Below are positions 17,291 to 30,955 of a DNA stretch of 64,000 nt, piece by piece. Position numbers and translations under genes: made by a program. The number at the start of each line of letters is the position of its first letter. Positions within the stretch are counted from its first letter, which is position 1. The notes beneath the pieces are model-generated. The model did no database searches. It was not told where the DNA came from and was given only the letters and a program-made list of their open reading frames with translations. Source of the DNA: Corydoras sp. C115 (taxonomy: Eukaryota; Chordata; Actinopteri; Siluriformes; Callichthyidae); the NCBI GenBank assembly GCA_019802505.1, contig JAFMOC010000316.1, forward strand, positions 435,001-499,000, in the 5' to 3' direction.

Positions 17291-19561
17291 CAGGACTTTA
17301 AAGAGAGAGAATCACTAATTACTCTCACAGCTGCAGACGGAGTGTAATCAGTCTGATAGATGAGCTGTGACGGGGTTTCCCCCAGCAACCGAGATGACGA
17401 GCTGAATTCCACACAGAGCAGTGCGAGCTTTCAGGTGCATTAATTATAAAAACTTGGGAAGTTAAACGATCGTTTAGTTAAACAGCGGCGTGCAGACAGA
17501 AGACGAGTTCAGTTCAGTTCAGCGTCGTGAGAAAGCCCAGCTCATCGGTAATCACTGTAGAGTCCTCAAAGTCCCAAAGACTTTCCCCTGTATCTTCAGC
17601 AGTGTGAAATACCTGCAGAACCCCCGCAGATCGCAGACACCGAGGACGACAGGAATTCCCGAATCTAAAGGAGGTTCTATAAATATACCCAGAACCAGCC
17701 CCAGTTCAGACCTGGGATTAAAACACGGCTCAGCTCACGTACATTCAGACGTCTGAGTGTATCTCACGTTTCTGCTCTGTATGTAAATAAACACAAACAC
17801 TGTTCTATGAACCCAGAACCCACAGACCTCAAACTGGAAATGATGGGCATTGACCTGCATGTTTACTAATGGAGCCGTTGGCTCTATAAGCAATATAAGG
17901 GTGTGGAAGCTCAGTGGTCAAGACGTTGGGCTATCAATAAGAAGGTTGTGGGTTCAAATCCCAGGTCCACTGAAGTTACCAATGTGGGTCATTGAGTGAG
18001 ACCCTTAATCCTGATTGCTCCAGGGACTTGATCCATGTTTTTGGACTGTGGGAGGAAACCGGAGAACCTGGAGGAAACCCACGCGGACACAGGGGGAACA
18101 TGGAAACTCCACCCAGATTGGGATTCGAACCGGGAATCCCTAGTGCTGAGAGGAGAACATGCTAAACACTAAGCCACCGTGCCGCCCGAATCGCCTTTAT
18201 TGTCATTATAAATTTCCATTACAATTAAATTTGGGTGAAACTTCAAAGGTGCTGGTAACAAACATGAAAATAAAATAAAAACTAATATAATATCATGTAT
18301 GAATAAAATTAAGGAAAAATAAAATAATAATATAAGGCATAATATATACACAGGGCGGCACGGTGGCTTAGTGGTTGGCATGTTCTCCTCTCAGCACTAG
18401 GGATTCCCGGTTCGAATCCCCATTTTGGTGGAGTTTCCACGTTCTCCCCATGTCTGCGTGGGTTTCCTCCGGGTTCCTCCCACAGTCCAAAAACATGGAT
18501 CAAGTCAATTGAGTTCTCCAAATTGCCCCATATAGAGTGTGTGTGTGAGTGTGTGCCCAGCGATAGATTGGCGCCCTGTCCTGGGTCTATCTGCCCAGCG
18601 CCCCAAACGTTCTCCCCTGGATGGGCATCTCCCCCCCCCCCCCCCCCCCCCGCAACCCTAATATACGATAAAGTGGGAGATGATGGAGGGATGAATGGAT
18701 TTCAACCAGGGAAGCAATGAACCTCCCAAACGGCATCTTCATGAATTAAAGAAAAGATGACCGTGAAAAAGTTTAGAGCTCGATGCTCAGTGGACAGAGA
18801 CAGAACGTCTCTCTACAGCGTGGACTTTAAACGTTCTGTCTGTGTGAGGCTCTCTGGGAGTCGGGTGTGAATGTGTCAGGGTCTGCCCTGCAGCCTGAAT
18901 GAAATTTCTTAAACAGTTAAAGCTTCTTATTAAAGCTTCATGAGTGATTTCAGGGATAGGACACAGATTTCCATGTCCTCGCCGTGTCCACGTGGGTTTC
19001 CTCCGGGTTCCCCGGTTTCCTCCCACAGTCCAAAAAACATGGAAGTTAATTGAATTCCCCAAATCGCCCCCTATAGACCCTAGTAGAGGATAAAGTGGAA
19101 GATAGCGGATGGACGGATGATGACATCACCTGTTACCGGTGAAACTGTAGAACATGGAACCTCCAGATCAACGGAACTAGAACCATTTTGTCTTTAAAGT
19201 GTTTCTCGATGATGCACTGAGGGTTTAATCTTGGACCTGTTAGTCATATAAAGGTTTAAATAGAGTACAGAACCACCCCGGAACTCTGTTCTGGGTATAT
19301 TTATAGAACCTCCTAAAGATTCGGGAGTTCCTGTCGTCCTCGGTGTCTGTGATCTGCGGGGGTTCTGTCTTTGGGACTTTGAGACCCCCGCTTTTTCGTG
19401 TATGTGTGAGTACGAGTACCTTCCACTGCCGGTGAGCTGCGAGGTAACGCTGGAGTCTCATCTGGGACTTCAGACGAACTCGATGTTTCTTCGCCTTTTC
19501 CTCCAGATTATTTAACCAGCTGTGCTTCATACAGCCGGATGCACTGAGTCGCCCGCTGCCA

Positions 19562-19601
<40 letters not shown>

Positions 19602-22600
19602 TAAAGTTGTTATACTGTTGTTGCTGTCCAGCCGCTCAAGGAGGACGAGTCCCCACTGAGTCTCGGTCCTCACAAGGTTTCTTCCTTAAATAACAACATA
19701 ACGGAGTTTTTTCTTGCCACTGTCGCTTCGACTCGCTCTTTGGGGGTTTAAAGGCTTTTCATTCTGTAAAGCTGCTTTGTGACGATGTTCTGTTATAAAA
19801 ATATATAAAAAGCGCGACATAAATAAATAACGTGAACTTGAACTTAAAGTTGTACCATTTAAAAAATATTAATTTTTAACACTCCTGGCGGCACGGTGGC
19901 TTAGTGGTTTAGCACGTTCTCCTCTCAGCGCTAGGGATTCCTGGTTCGAATCCTCATCTGGGTGGAGTTTCCATGTCCTCCCCATGTCCGCGTGGGTTTC
20001 CTACGGGTTCTCCGGTTTCCTCCCACAGTCCAAAAAACATGGATCAAGTCAATTGAATTCTCCAAATTGCCCCATATAGACTGTGTCTGTGTGAGTGAGT
20101 GTGTGCCCAGCGATGGATTGGCGTCCTGTTCTGGGTCTATCTGTCCAGCGCCTGGGACGTTCTCGCCTGGATGGCATGGGGAACCCCCCCGCGACCCTAA
20201 TAGAGGATAAAGCGGAAGATAATGAATGAATGAATTAATAATTTTACACTCAGGTCACTTCATTCTTCTCAGGGTTCCTGGAGCCTATCCCAGCACAGTA
20301 AAGTGAATGGTGTAGAAAAATCCTAAACAGGTTGCCATTGCGGGGCTGAAAAATCGGACGCACACACATTTACACCTAGAAATGATTTCGTTTCGTCAGG
20401 TTACCCGGCCCCCTGTCATGTTCTGTACATGTGCAAAGCTGATCAGGGCTGAAAATTCGGACTCGCACACATTTACCCCTAGAAACAATTTCGTTTCGTC
20501 AGGTTACCCCGACCCCCTGTCTTCAGATTGGACCCATACACAAACATACACAGGGAGAACATGCCAACTGCAATAAGGAAAGAACTTGGCTGCTTGTCTT
20601 CAGTATGTTCTGTACACGTGCAAAGCTGATCGAGATGCATCCTCGTCGATTTGGAACTGAACTCAGACTCACACACCAAACCCACAGACCAATAGAACGC
20701 TAATTATAAACCCATTTCACGTTCCGTGCTTTTGTGTAACCAAACGGAAATGTCGCGAGTCCTGTGTAACTCGCAGGTCCAGCACAGGTCCGGAAAGTGA
20801 TCTCATTAGAATTATAAAGGGGGATGATGCGCAGAGTAAATGTGCGCTGCTAATTAATCCCTCTTAAATGATTTACCCCTTATGTCAGCGATGATGCATT
20901 GATGATCAAACAGGAGCTCTCCATTTAAATGGCGCCCTGTTTAATTAGCAGCGTGGCATTTGTAAAGAAGCAGCAGGCTGTTTAATATGGATATGCCATT
21001 AGCTGGAATCAGCTAAAAGCAGGGACGACCCCGTTAGAGAGAACGAGATGAAGAACATGCCTTCCCAACGTAAACATCAGCTCCAACATACAACTAATGA
21101 TGTCGCATCAAACACCAAAAAAAAGCCCGTCATTCACATCAATGCTGAAATGTAATGGAGCAGCACACACGGGGGGGGGGGGGGGGCAATCTGGCCGAGT
21201 GGCTATAAGGGTTGTTGAGCGTGTGTGATGACGGGGGGGGGGGTTGGATTAAGGGGATCTTGCCGCTGATGCACAGCAGCCTCTTAAAGGCCATCATGGT
21301 CAAGAACGGTGCGACATGAAGTAGAACTCTAATGCCGAATGTCCAAAATTAGTCCACGTCCCCAAAAATAAATGTGATGGCAGAACCCGCTGTGAGGAGA
21401 AGCTCACAGTACCCCCTGCTGGCACTTCAGATCGTTAACGATGATTAAATAACCTGATAACCTTAAATAATCTTCTCTTACTAATCACAAAGAAAGACAT
21501 GAAGGAAGCGAGGGGAACCAACAGATCAAACAAAACAAAACAAAAAATTTTTTTTTACTTTATTACTTTGATTTGATTGGTTTTCATGGTTTTATTTCTT
21601 TTATGGTTTTATTGGTATATTGTGTTTTTGTTTTATAATTTTAAGTTCCAAGTTCAACACTGGGGCGGCACGCTGGCTTAGTGCTTTAGCATGTTCTCCT
21701 CTCAGCAATAGGGATTCCCGGTTCGAATCCCAATCTGGATGGAGTTTCCATGTCCTCCCCGTGTCCGCGTGGGTTTCCTCCGGGTTCTCCGGTTTCCTCC
21801 CACAGTCCAAAAAACATGGATCAAGGTCAATTGAGTTCTCCAAATTGCCCCATATAGAGTGTGTCTGTGTGAGTGAGTGCGATGGATTGGCGCCCTGTCC
21901 TGGGTGTGTCTGCCCAGCGCCCGAGATGTTCACCCCTGGATGGGCATGGGGAACCCCCCCCCACGACCCTAATAGAGGATAAAGCGGAAGCACTTGGTTG
22001 CAGCTGTTGTTGTTTTTAAAGAGCTTTAGAAATAAAACCCAAGTTCAGTTCAGATTTAACACGTTTGGGATGAACCGGAACTGCGATTGTGAGTCTCCAG
22101 TTAACTTAAAAATGCTTTTCTTTTAAAATGTGCTTTTAAAAGAGTGGAAGCTGTTTTGGCAGCAAAGGGAAGAGCAGCTCACAACGAGATGTAACCAAAT
22201 CTGCTGGGAGTTTCTCTTTTTTATTCCCTTTATAAATACTGAATATTTTTTAGGCTGTATTTTATTACGATATAATAAATTCTGAATTATCTGTGTGTGT
22301 GTGTGTGTGTGTATGTGTGTGTAACACAGCTCTAGAGCTAGGAAATGCATACCTTTGCCACAGCACTGTATCATTATCTTTGCATATCTTGTTATTTGCT
22401 AACATTTGACCCGCAGCACGACCAACACATTACGTTCCGTCGGCTCTGCTGTGACAGCGAATCGCTGATAATTCTGCAGAACGATGGGGAGTGGGTGCTT
22501 GCAGCACTGATTTTAAAGCGCCTGCCTGCCTGACGAAAGCTCCCCTCGCCGGATAAAGCGTCCCAATTACGAGCCGTGCGCAATCAAAACACATTTAAAG

Positions 22601-22659
22601 TGCGTCTGACCGAAGCGCCGCGCAACGGCCCGCGTGATTCAGCGCTGCATTGTTCGACC

Positions 22660-22711
<52 letters not shown>

Positions 22712-24316
22712 AATACACTGTGGGTGTGTGTTGCGTCACTAAATGCACCCTGTCACAGATCTGCAGCGCATCATTAGCAGGCATTAGAGGTTTGGGTGCC
22801 CCTGCTGTGCCAGTCGGGTATTGTCTCATGCCAGCTGAGCGGTGACGAGCATAACGAGCGGCTCTAAATAAGGCCGCGTCGTGTGCAACTGCTCTGATGC
22901 ACGCCGTTAATTTCAGCCTTTTTAAATAAAAACATCCGGATGTTTGGTTAACTAATTGCTCATTTCCGATTACGCAACGCATTCGGGGGCGGGGGGGCGG
23001 GGCCGAGAGAGAGTGCGAGGATGGACGAATGAATTACAGGCTGCATGTGGAAGGACATGACACCTGATGTGCAATGTTTTTTAAAAATAAACCATTAGAC
23101 GACATTTAATCTGCTCAGATCAGATGCATAAGTAACGTTCTCCTCCTGAACGCTACAGATACTCTGCAGCTTCTGTACTGTATGACCTTTATATTCATTC
23201 ATTCATTCATTCATTATCTCCCGCTTTATCCTCTATTAGGGTTGCGGTGGGGTTCCCCATGCCCATCCAGGGGAGAACGTTTTGGGCGCTGGGCAGATAC
23301 ACCCAGGACAGGATGCCAATCCATCGCTGGGCACACACTCACTCACATAGACACACTCTATATGGGGCAATTTGGAGAACTCAATTGACTTGATCCATGT
23401 TTTTGGACTGTGGGAGGAAACCGGAGAACCCGGAGGAAACCCACACGGACACGGGGAGAACATGGAAACTCCACCCAGATGGGGATTCGAACCGGGAACC
23501 CCCAGTGCTGAGAGGAGAACATGCTAAACCACTAAGCCACCATGCCGACACCTTTATATCATGTTCATATTATATATATTATATATATATATATATATAT
23601 TTTTTTTTTTTTTCATTCATTCATTATCTCCTGCTTTATCCTCTATTAGGGTCGCGGTGGGGTTCCCCATGCCCATCTAGGGGAGAACGTTTCGGGCGCT
23701 GGGCAGATACACATTATGTATCTACATATAAACACTTATTAATTCACTTAATTCACTTCTCTTATTAATGCAATTTATGTAAATAATGTCTATATTGCAT
23801 TTCTGCTTAGATGCTGACTACATTTCATTGGCCCTGTACTTGTTACTCTGCACAATGACAATAAAGTTGAATCTGATCTAATCTAATCTGATCTGATCTA
23901 ATCTAATCTGATGTGTAGCATGAAGCAGGATAGGTGGACGAACACGAGCTGCTTAGATGGATAAATAACAGACATGATGATATCACTAACATGCATAAAA
24001 GGATAAATGAACATAAACTGAATGTGTGATTGTGACCGAATAAACGAGAAACAACAGTGTAAAAAGAAACGGTGACGTGATGAGGAGACGCCTCGGCGTG
24101 GACATGAGGACATGTGGACATGAGGACAGAGTGTACGGATGGATGGATGGATGATGTACCATTTGGCAGGAACGAGTAATCTGGAGATGAAGTCTTTGGC
24201 CTCTTCAGAAACGTTTTCAAAGGCATCAGAGTCGAAGTCCCAGTTCGCATGCAGGATGTTATTCATCGTCTCCGCGTCATTTTCACCGAGGAATGGAGAG
24301 AGACCGCTTAACCTGC

Positions 24317-24349
<33 letters not shown>

Positions 24350-24490
24350 TAATCCAAAGCAATTTAGATGTAAAAACACAAAAAAGTACTTCACAATTTC
24401 AGCATCTATAAAGAAGAAAACCCTGTTTTGAAAGTGACTCTGAATCCTGAAACTGAAAGGCATTCAGTTAATTCATTCAGTGATTAACGT

Positions 24491-24549
<59 letters not shown>

Positions 24550-27500
24550 ACAGAAAGTTTATAGACTAACAGAGAGGTTTTGGAATAATGACACTGGAAA
24601 CACTGAGTAACGTGAAAGTGGATCTGATGCAGACCCCTCGAACACTCGCTCGCTTACCATCCATTCATTATCTCCCGCTTTATCCTCTATTAGGGTCGCG
24701 GTGGGGTTCCCCATGCCCATCCAGGGGAGAACGTTTCGGGCGCTGGGCAGATAGACCCAGGACTTGGAATGGGAACTTGGACTCCAGGAATTGGAGAACT
24801 CAATTGACTTGATCCATGTTTTTGGACTGTGGGAGGAAACCGGAGAACCTGGAGGAAACCCACGTGGACACGGGGAGGACATGCAAACTCCACCCAGATG
24901 GGTATTCGAACCGGGAATCCCTAGCGCTGAGAGGAGAACATGCTAAACCACTAAGGCACTGTGCCGCCCTGCTCGCTTACTAGATCCATCCATCCATCCA
25001 TTATCTTCCGCTTTATCCTCTATTAGGGTCGCGGGGGGGGGGGGGGGGTTCCCCATGCCCATCCAGGGGAGAACGTTTCGGGCGCTGGGCAGATACACCC
25101 AGGACAGGGCGCCAACCTATCACTGGACACACACTCACTCACACACACACTCTATATGGGGCAATTTGGAGAACTCAATTGACTTGATCCATGTTTTTGG
25201 ACTGTGGGAGGAAACCGGAGAACCCGGAGGAAAGCCACGCGGACACGGGGAGGACATGCAAACTCCACCCAGATGGGGATTCGAACCGGGAATACCGAGT
25301 GCTGAGAGGCGAACATGCTAAATCACTAAACCACCGTGCCGCCCCTCGCTTACTAGAGTTAATTAAATTATTTCAGGCTGAAGTAATAAAATAATGAAAT
25401 CTGTATTCTTTAGCGTTGTGAGGGGACTCTGAGGGACGCAGAGGGACTCCAGGGCAGCGGTGGGGAATCCTGAGTTGAAGGTGAGATGCAGGTCCAGGTC
25501 GGGTCTCTGTTTGATGGAGAGAGCACACATGCCGCATCTAATGGGTGCTTTGTTGTTGGTTCGGTGATTGGGTTTGAGTAGATATTGTGCTTTCAGAGCC
25601 TCTCAGCTTGCCGCAGGAGCACCGGCCCTTTCATTAGAGAATTGGTGGGTGCACTCAGACCTCCAGCTCTGATGTGGAGCTTTCATGGACTTGACATTTG
25701 CATTTCCTTTTTGATCTCTTTGACATTAGAGTAAGAAAGAGCGGGGCGATCCTGAATTTCCTCGTCGAGCCGCTCTGTTTAATGCAAAAGGCTTTTCGCT
25801 GCCATTATCGAATTCCATTCTGCACACGGTTCTGTTCCCGGAGAGCTTTTTTTTATTTATTTATGGATTACACGGGAGTGCAGAAAGTCAGAAATATCTG
25901 AAGCATGATTAAGACCGAGAGTCGATTTTTTTTAAAGTTCGAACTTGCAAAGTGTCGCCTACGGACTCGGCTCGTGTTCACAATTAGCCGGGAACACTCA
26001 GACATGTGTCTACCAATCAGAGGCATTCACACGGCTGAGCGAAACGAGCTTCATAATCCAGCACTTAAGCCGCACAGGTCATGACGCAAAGCCCCGGCGC
26101 GACATTAACAAAGTCTTTCAGACGTGCACTTTAACGCGGGTTACGGGGTTTCACCGAAACCGACGACAGGCTGCATTAAACACACGTCGTTACGGCGCCA
26201 ACTATCATGTCATCACAAGCTGAGCTTTCACTCGGTGGAACGTTTTTATTTAAAGATGGATGTTAAAGTGTCTGCTGCGAATTCAACACCATTTATAGGG
26301 AAAGATTTATATCGAGCCAGATTACTTAAAAAAACTGCAATCGTAATTTATTACGGACGGAAAAACCAAGAGCCTCAAGTTTTAATCTAAAGTGAATTTG
26401 AGACAGAAAGACGGAAAACGCTTTTACAAACATCTCGTGTGCGTTTGCTCGATTGCCTGAAGATGTCTGGACTGCTCGCATTTCATGCCTCTGGCCATGT
26501 TCTTGTCTTCTAAGGTGGTTCTGACAGAACCCAGATGTAGGTTTATGGGTCATTGTCTTGGGTAATTTGAAGTTCTGAACAAAACACTGAAGTCCAGTGT
26601 GATGGTCTGCGGTGATTTTGTAGGATCCAGAGTTGATGACCATCAGGCCTCCTCCCTCATGTGGTACAGATGGTGTCAAACACTGAGACTCCATCCTTTC
26701 ACCTTTTGGATGGGGCACATCGATCATCCATCCATTATCTTCCGCTTTTCCTATATTAGGGTCGCGGGGGGGGGGGGGGGTTTCCCATGCCCATCCAGGG
26801 GAGAACATTTCGGGCGCTGGGCAGATACACCCAGGACAGAAGGGCAATCTATCGCTGAACACACACTCACACACTCTATATGGGACAATTTGGAGAAATT
26901 AATTGACTTGATCCATGTTTTTGGACTGGGGGAGGAAACCGGAGAACCCGGAGGAAACCCACGCGGACACGGGGAGGACATGGAAACTCCACCCAGATGG
27001 GGATTCGAACCGGGAATCCCTAGCGCTGAGAGGAGAACATGCCAACCACTAAGACACCGTGCCGCCCCACATTCATTCATTATCTCCCGCATTATCCTCA
27101 TATCCTCATGAGGGGGTTCCCCATGCCCATCCAGGTGAGAATGTTTCGGGCGCTGGGCAGATACACCCAGGACAGGACGCCAATCTATCACTGAACACAC
27201 ACTCACACACACACAGACACACTCTATATGGTGCAATTTGGAGAACTCAATTGACTTGATCCATGTTTTTGGACTGGGGGAGGAAACCGGAGAACCCGGA
27301 GGAAACCCACGCGGACACGGGGAGGACATGGAAACTCCACCCAGATGGGGATTCGAACCGGGAATCCCTAGTGCTGAGAGGAGAACGTGCTAAACCACTA
27401 AGCCACCGTGCCGCTCCACATCGATCATATATTTAAAAACGTGACGTCTCCTTTGTACCATTTCAGGTTACTTACTGATCTTTAAAAACATCAACACAAA

Positions 27501-30500
27501 CTTCAGGAGTTTCTATGGAGCAGTGAATACAGGCACATCTATAAACAACACTCTGATATCATGATTACATGATGCTCACTGTTCTCATGTGCTAATTAAT
27601 CTATTATTAATGATAAGTGAATGTGATTTGGGGACACGGTCGTAAAGAAGGTGTTCCATCATCTCCGTTAATATTTCAGAAGACAATGAGAACTTACAGC
27701 ATGTACGTGATCACGCCGACGCTCCACATGTCTGTCGGGAACGACACAAAGTCATAGTTTACAACTTCAGGTGCTAAAAACTCAGGGGTCCCAAAGTTGA
27801 CCTTCAGCTTCTCTCGGGGTCGATATCTAAAAAAACGAAGAGAACAATCAAACTTTTATGTACAGAAGCAAAAAGTAACATCTGGCAACCAACTACCTCA
27901 ATATTATTCATTCATTCATTATCTCCCGCTTTATCCTCTATTAGGGTCGCGGTGGGGTTCCCCATGCCCATCCAGGGGAGAACGTCTCGGGCGCCGGGCA
28001 GATACACCCAGGACAGGGCGCCAATCCATCGCTGGGCACACACTCACTCACACAGACACACTCCATATGGGGCAATTTAGAGAACTCAATTAACTTGATC
28101 CATGTTTTTGGACTGTGGGAGGAAACCGGAGAACCCGGAGGAAACCCACGCGGACACGGGGAGGACATGGAAACTCCACCCAGATGGGGATTCGAACCGG
28201 GAATCCCTAGTGCTGAGAGGCGAACGTGCTAAACCACTAAGCCACCGTGCCGCCCACCTCAATATTAATGAATTATTATTAATATTAGCCTTTAGTAATA
28301 AAATAAAAGTGTGTTGAAAGTGATTGGTTAAAAGCTAGAATTTTAATCTTAATGCAACAGTGTAGAAAATATATTTTACACGAATCATGACTTTAAACAG
28401 TTTGGGGAAGAGCCTATCTAAACTAACATGGCTGTAACCCTACACCCACAGGGGCGGGTTAGCTCAGTGGTCAGGGTGTTGGGCTGTCAATCTGAAGGTT
28501 GGGGGTTCAAATCCCAGGTCCACTGAAGTTATCAGTGTGGGTCCTTGAGCGAGACCCTTAACCCTCATTGCTTCAGGGATGTTGTGATTAACCCTGTGCT
28601 CACCTTGTAAGTCGCTTTGGATAAAAGCGTCCAATAAATGACCAAATGTAATTTAATTTAATTTTACACTCACGCCGGCAGAGACACCAAGCGTTGAAGA
28701 TGCCACAGGGTTTACATTCCCAGTTCCTGCAAAGTCACACAGAGTAACACGAGTTGCCTGGCAACTAAATTGTTAACGCAATAAGATTGAGTAAATATTA
28801 ACTTTATGCAAATGAGCAGCAACATAGTAACGTGACAGCCAATCACAGACATTCCTTTTTAACCTTTTTTTATGTCAGTTTCAAGCGTTTTGGATTGTCC
28901 CTGCACATGGAGGGGTGACCGGGTGGTGCAGTGATGGAGCTCGACCTAAGAATGAGTCTTTTCTGTGTGGAGTTTGCATGTTCTCCTTTAATTTTGTAGT
29001 TTTCCTTCCATGTTCTAAAATTACATGAGGAGATGAACTGTGAGATGTGTGCGTTTGTCTGTCTGCCCTGCGTGAGGCTGGTGGTGACCCATCCAATTCC
29101 CTGTTCGATATGTAAGTGGTTGTCATGGTGACGAGGATGATGAAGATCTTTTGGACGAAAACGGACCCACATCGACGCCCATGATGGAACGTCCTCATAG
29201 TGTGGACGAAAATGCAGCCCCGAACCCGGTCTGAGGGTCCTGTAGTAACGAGGCTCAGGGTTCGAGGCATTCAGCACATTCACAGGAGACGGCAAACAAT
29301 TCGATAGGACAATGGGAGCCGGTGACTCAGCGCTGCGGGTGCGCCGACCCGAGGACGACGCTCGAGAGCTCGATAAAGACCCTGAGCGAGAACGCTTTAC
29401 GAAACGCACGCCGGTCTTTTGTGAGGACGCTCGTGGGTAGAGGAGCGAGAAAGGGGCCGGTTTGCGAATGCGAGCGCGGGGGCCGGATGATGAGGCTGCG
29501 TCCGTCCGGTGATTCAGAGCAAATGCATGAGACAGATCTGCTGAGGAGTGTAATTACAGATAAACGCCGATCGCCGTCCTCCCATCAACCGTCACAAACG
29601 ACTTCAGACGTGAAGGCGGGGGTCCGGTTGACGGGCCGCTTCACCTCTGACAGATAAACACCGCTCCACGTTCTTACTCACTTTCTCGCCAGTCCAAAAT
29701 CGATGATCTTGATCTGGTTCCCCGTGGTGCTGACACACAGAATATTCTCAGGCTGCGATTCAAAAAATCACAATAATAATGAAGCAAATGAGAAGCGTTG
29801 CATTTACAACATTACAACATGTCCCTCAATGTCCTCACAGCAGAGGTTCTGTTTCTGTGGTGGGGGATTCTCCGCTTTCCTTCCACGGTCCAAACAACAT
29901 GGATTTAAGGTAAATTAAATGCTCCAAATTGCCCCATATAGTGTCTGTGTGAGTGAATGCGCCTAGTGATAGACTGAACGATTGGTGTCCTCTCCAGGGT
30001 GTATCTGCCCAACGCCCAAGACATTCTCCCCTGGATGGGCATATGGGGAACCCCCTGCCACCCTATTAGAGGATTGAGCGGAAGGTAATGAATGAATAAA
30101 AATTATTTTTGAGAATATGATCAAGAACGCCCAGCGATAGGTTGGCGCCCTGTCCTGGGTGTGTCTGCCCAGTGCCCGAAACGTTCTCCCCTGGATGGGC
30201 ATGGGGAACCCCCCCGCGACCCAAATATAGGATAAAGTGGAAGATAATGGATGAATATAATGGATAATGGATAATGAATGATCAAGAACGAGATACAGTG
30301 TTTACAAACTCCAAATCACACCAGCGCCAATGCACATCAGCACATCAGTGCCACTGCAGTGCTGAGAACCATCCACCACCCTAATAATACCTGCTTTGTG
30401 ATGGTTCTGGCCTTTAAGGAACAGGATAAATTATATAAAGGAAAAAAAAATGACTACAGTCTGTAATTGTAGAATTATATTGTGCAACCATATGGTGGAA

Positions 30501-30899
30501 CTGATATAGAAATAAATAAATAGGAATTGTTTATAAGGTTTTGCAGTAAACAGTCATATATATATATATATATATCCATCCATTATCTTCCGCTTTATCC
30601 TCTATTAGGGTCGCGTTGGGGTTCCCCATGCCCATCCAGGGGAGAACGTTTCGGGCGCTGGGCAGATAGACCCAGGACAGGCCGCCAATCTATCACTGGG
30701 CACACACTCACTCACACACTCTATATGGGGCAATTTGGAGAACTCCATTGACCTTGATCCATGTTTTTGGACTGTGGGAGGAAACCGGAGAACCTGGAGG
30801 AAACCCACGCGGACACGGGGAGAACATGGAAACTCCACCCAGATGGGGATTCGAACCGGGAATCCCTAGTGCTGAGAGGAGAACATGCTAAACCACCCG

Positions 30900-30955
<56 letters not shown>

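Noticed and set aside
21187..21250. tRNA-like sequence TGGCCGAGTGGCTATAAGG, resembling the A box of a Ser/Leu tRNA
   Set aside because: No B box, no acceptor stem partner and no cloverleaf within 100 bases; flanked by G runs.
28451..28520. Possible tRNA gene (GGTTAGCTCAGTGG ... GGTTCAAATCCC)
   Set aside because: It is the head of a family-B SINE: the fish core and tail follow, there is no matching 3' acceptor stem, and other copies share the same structure.
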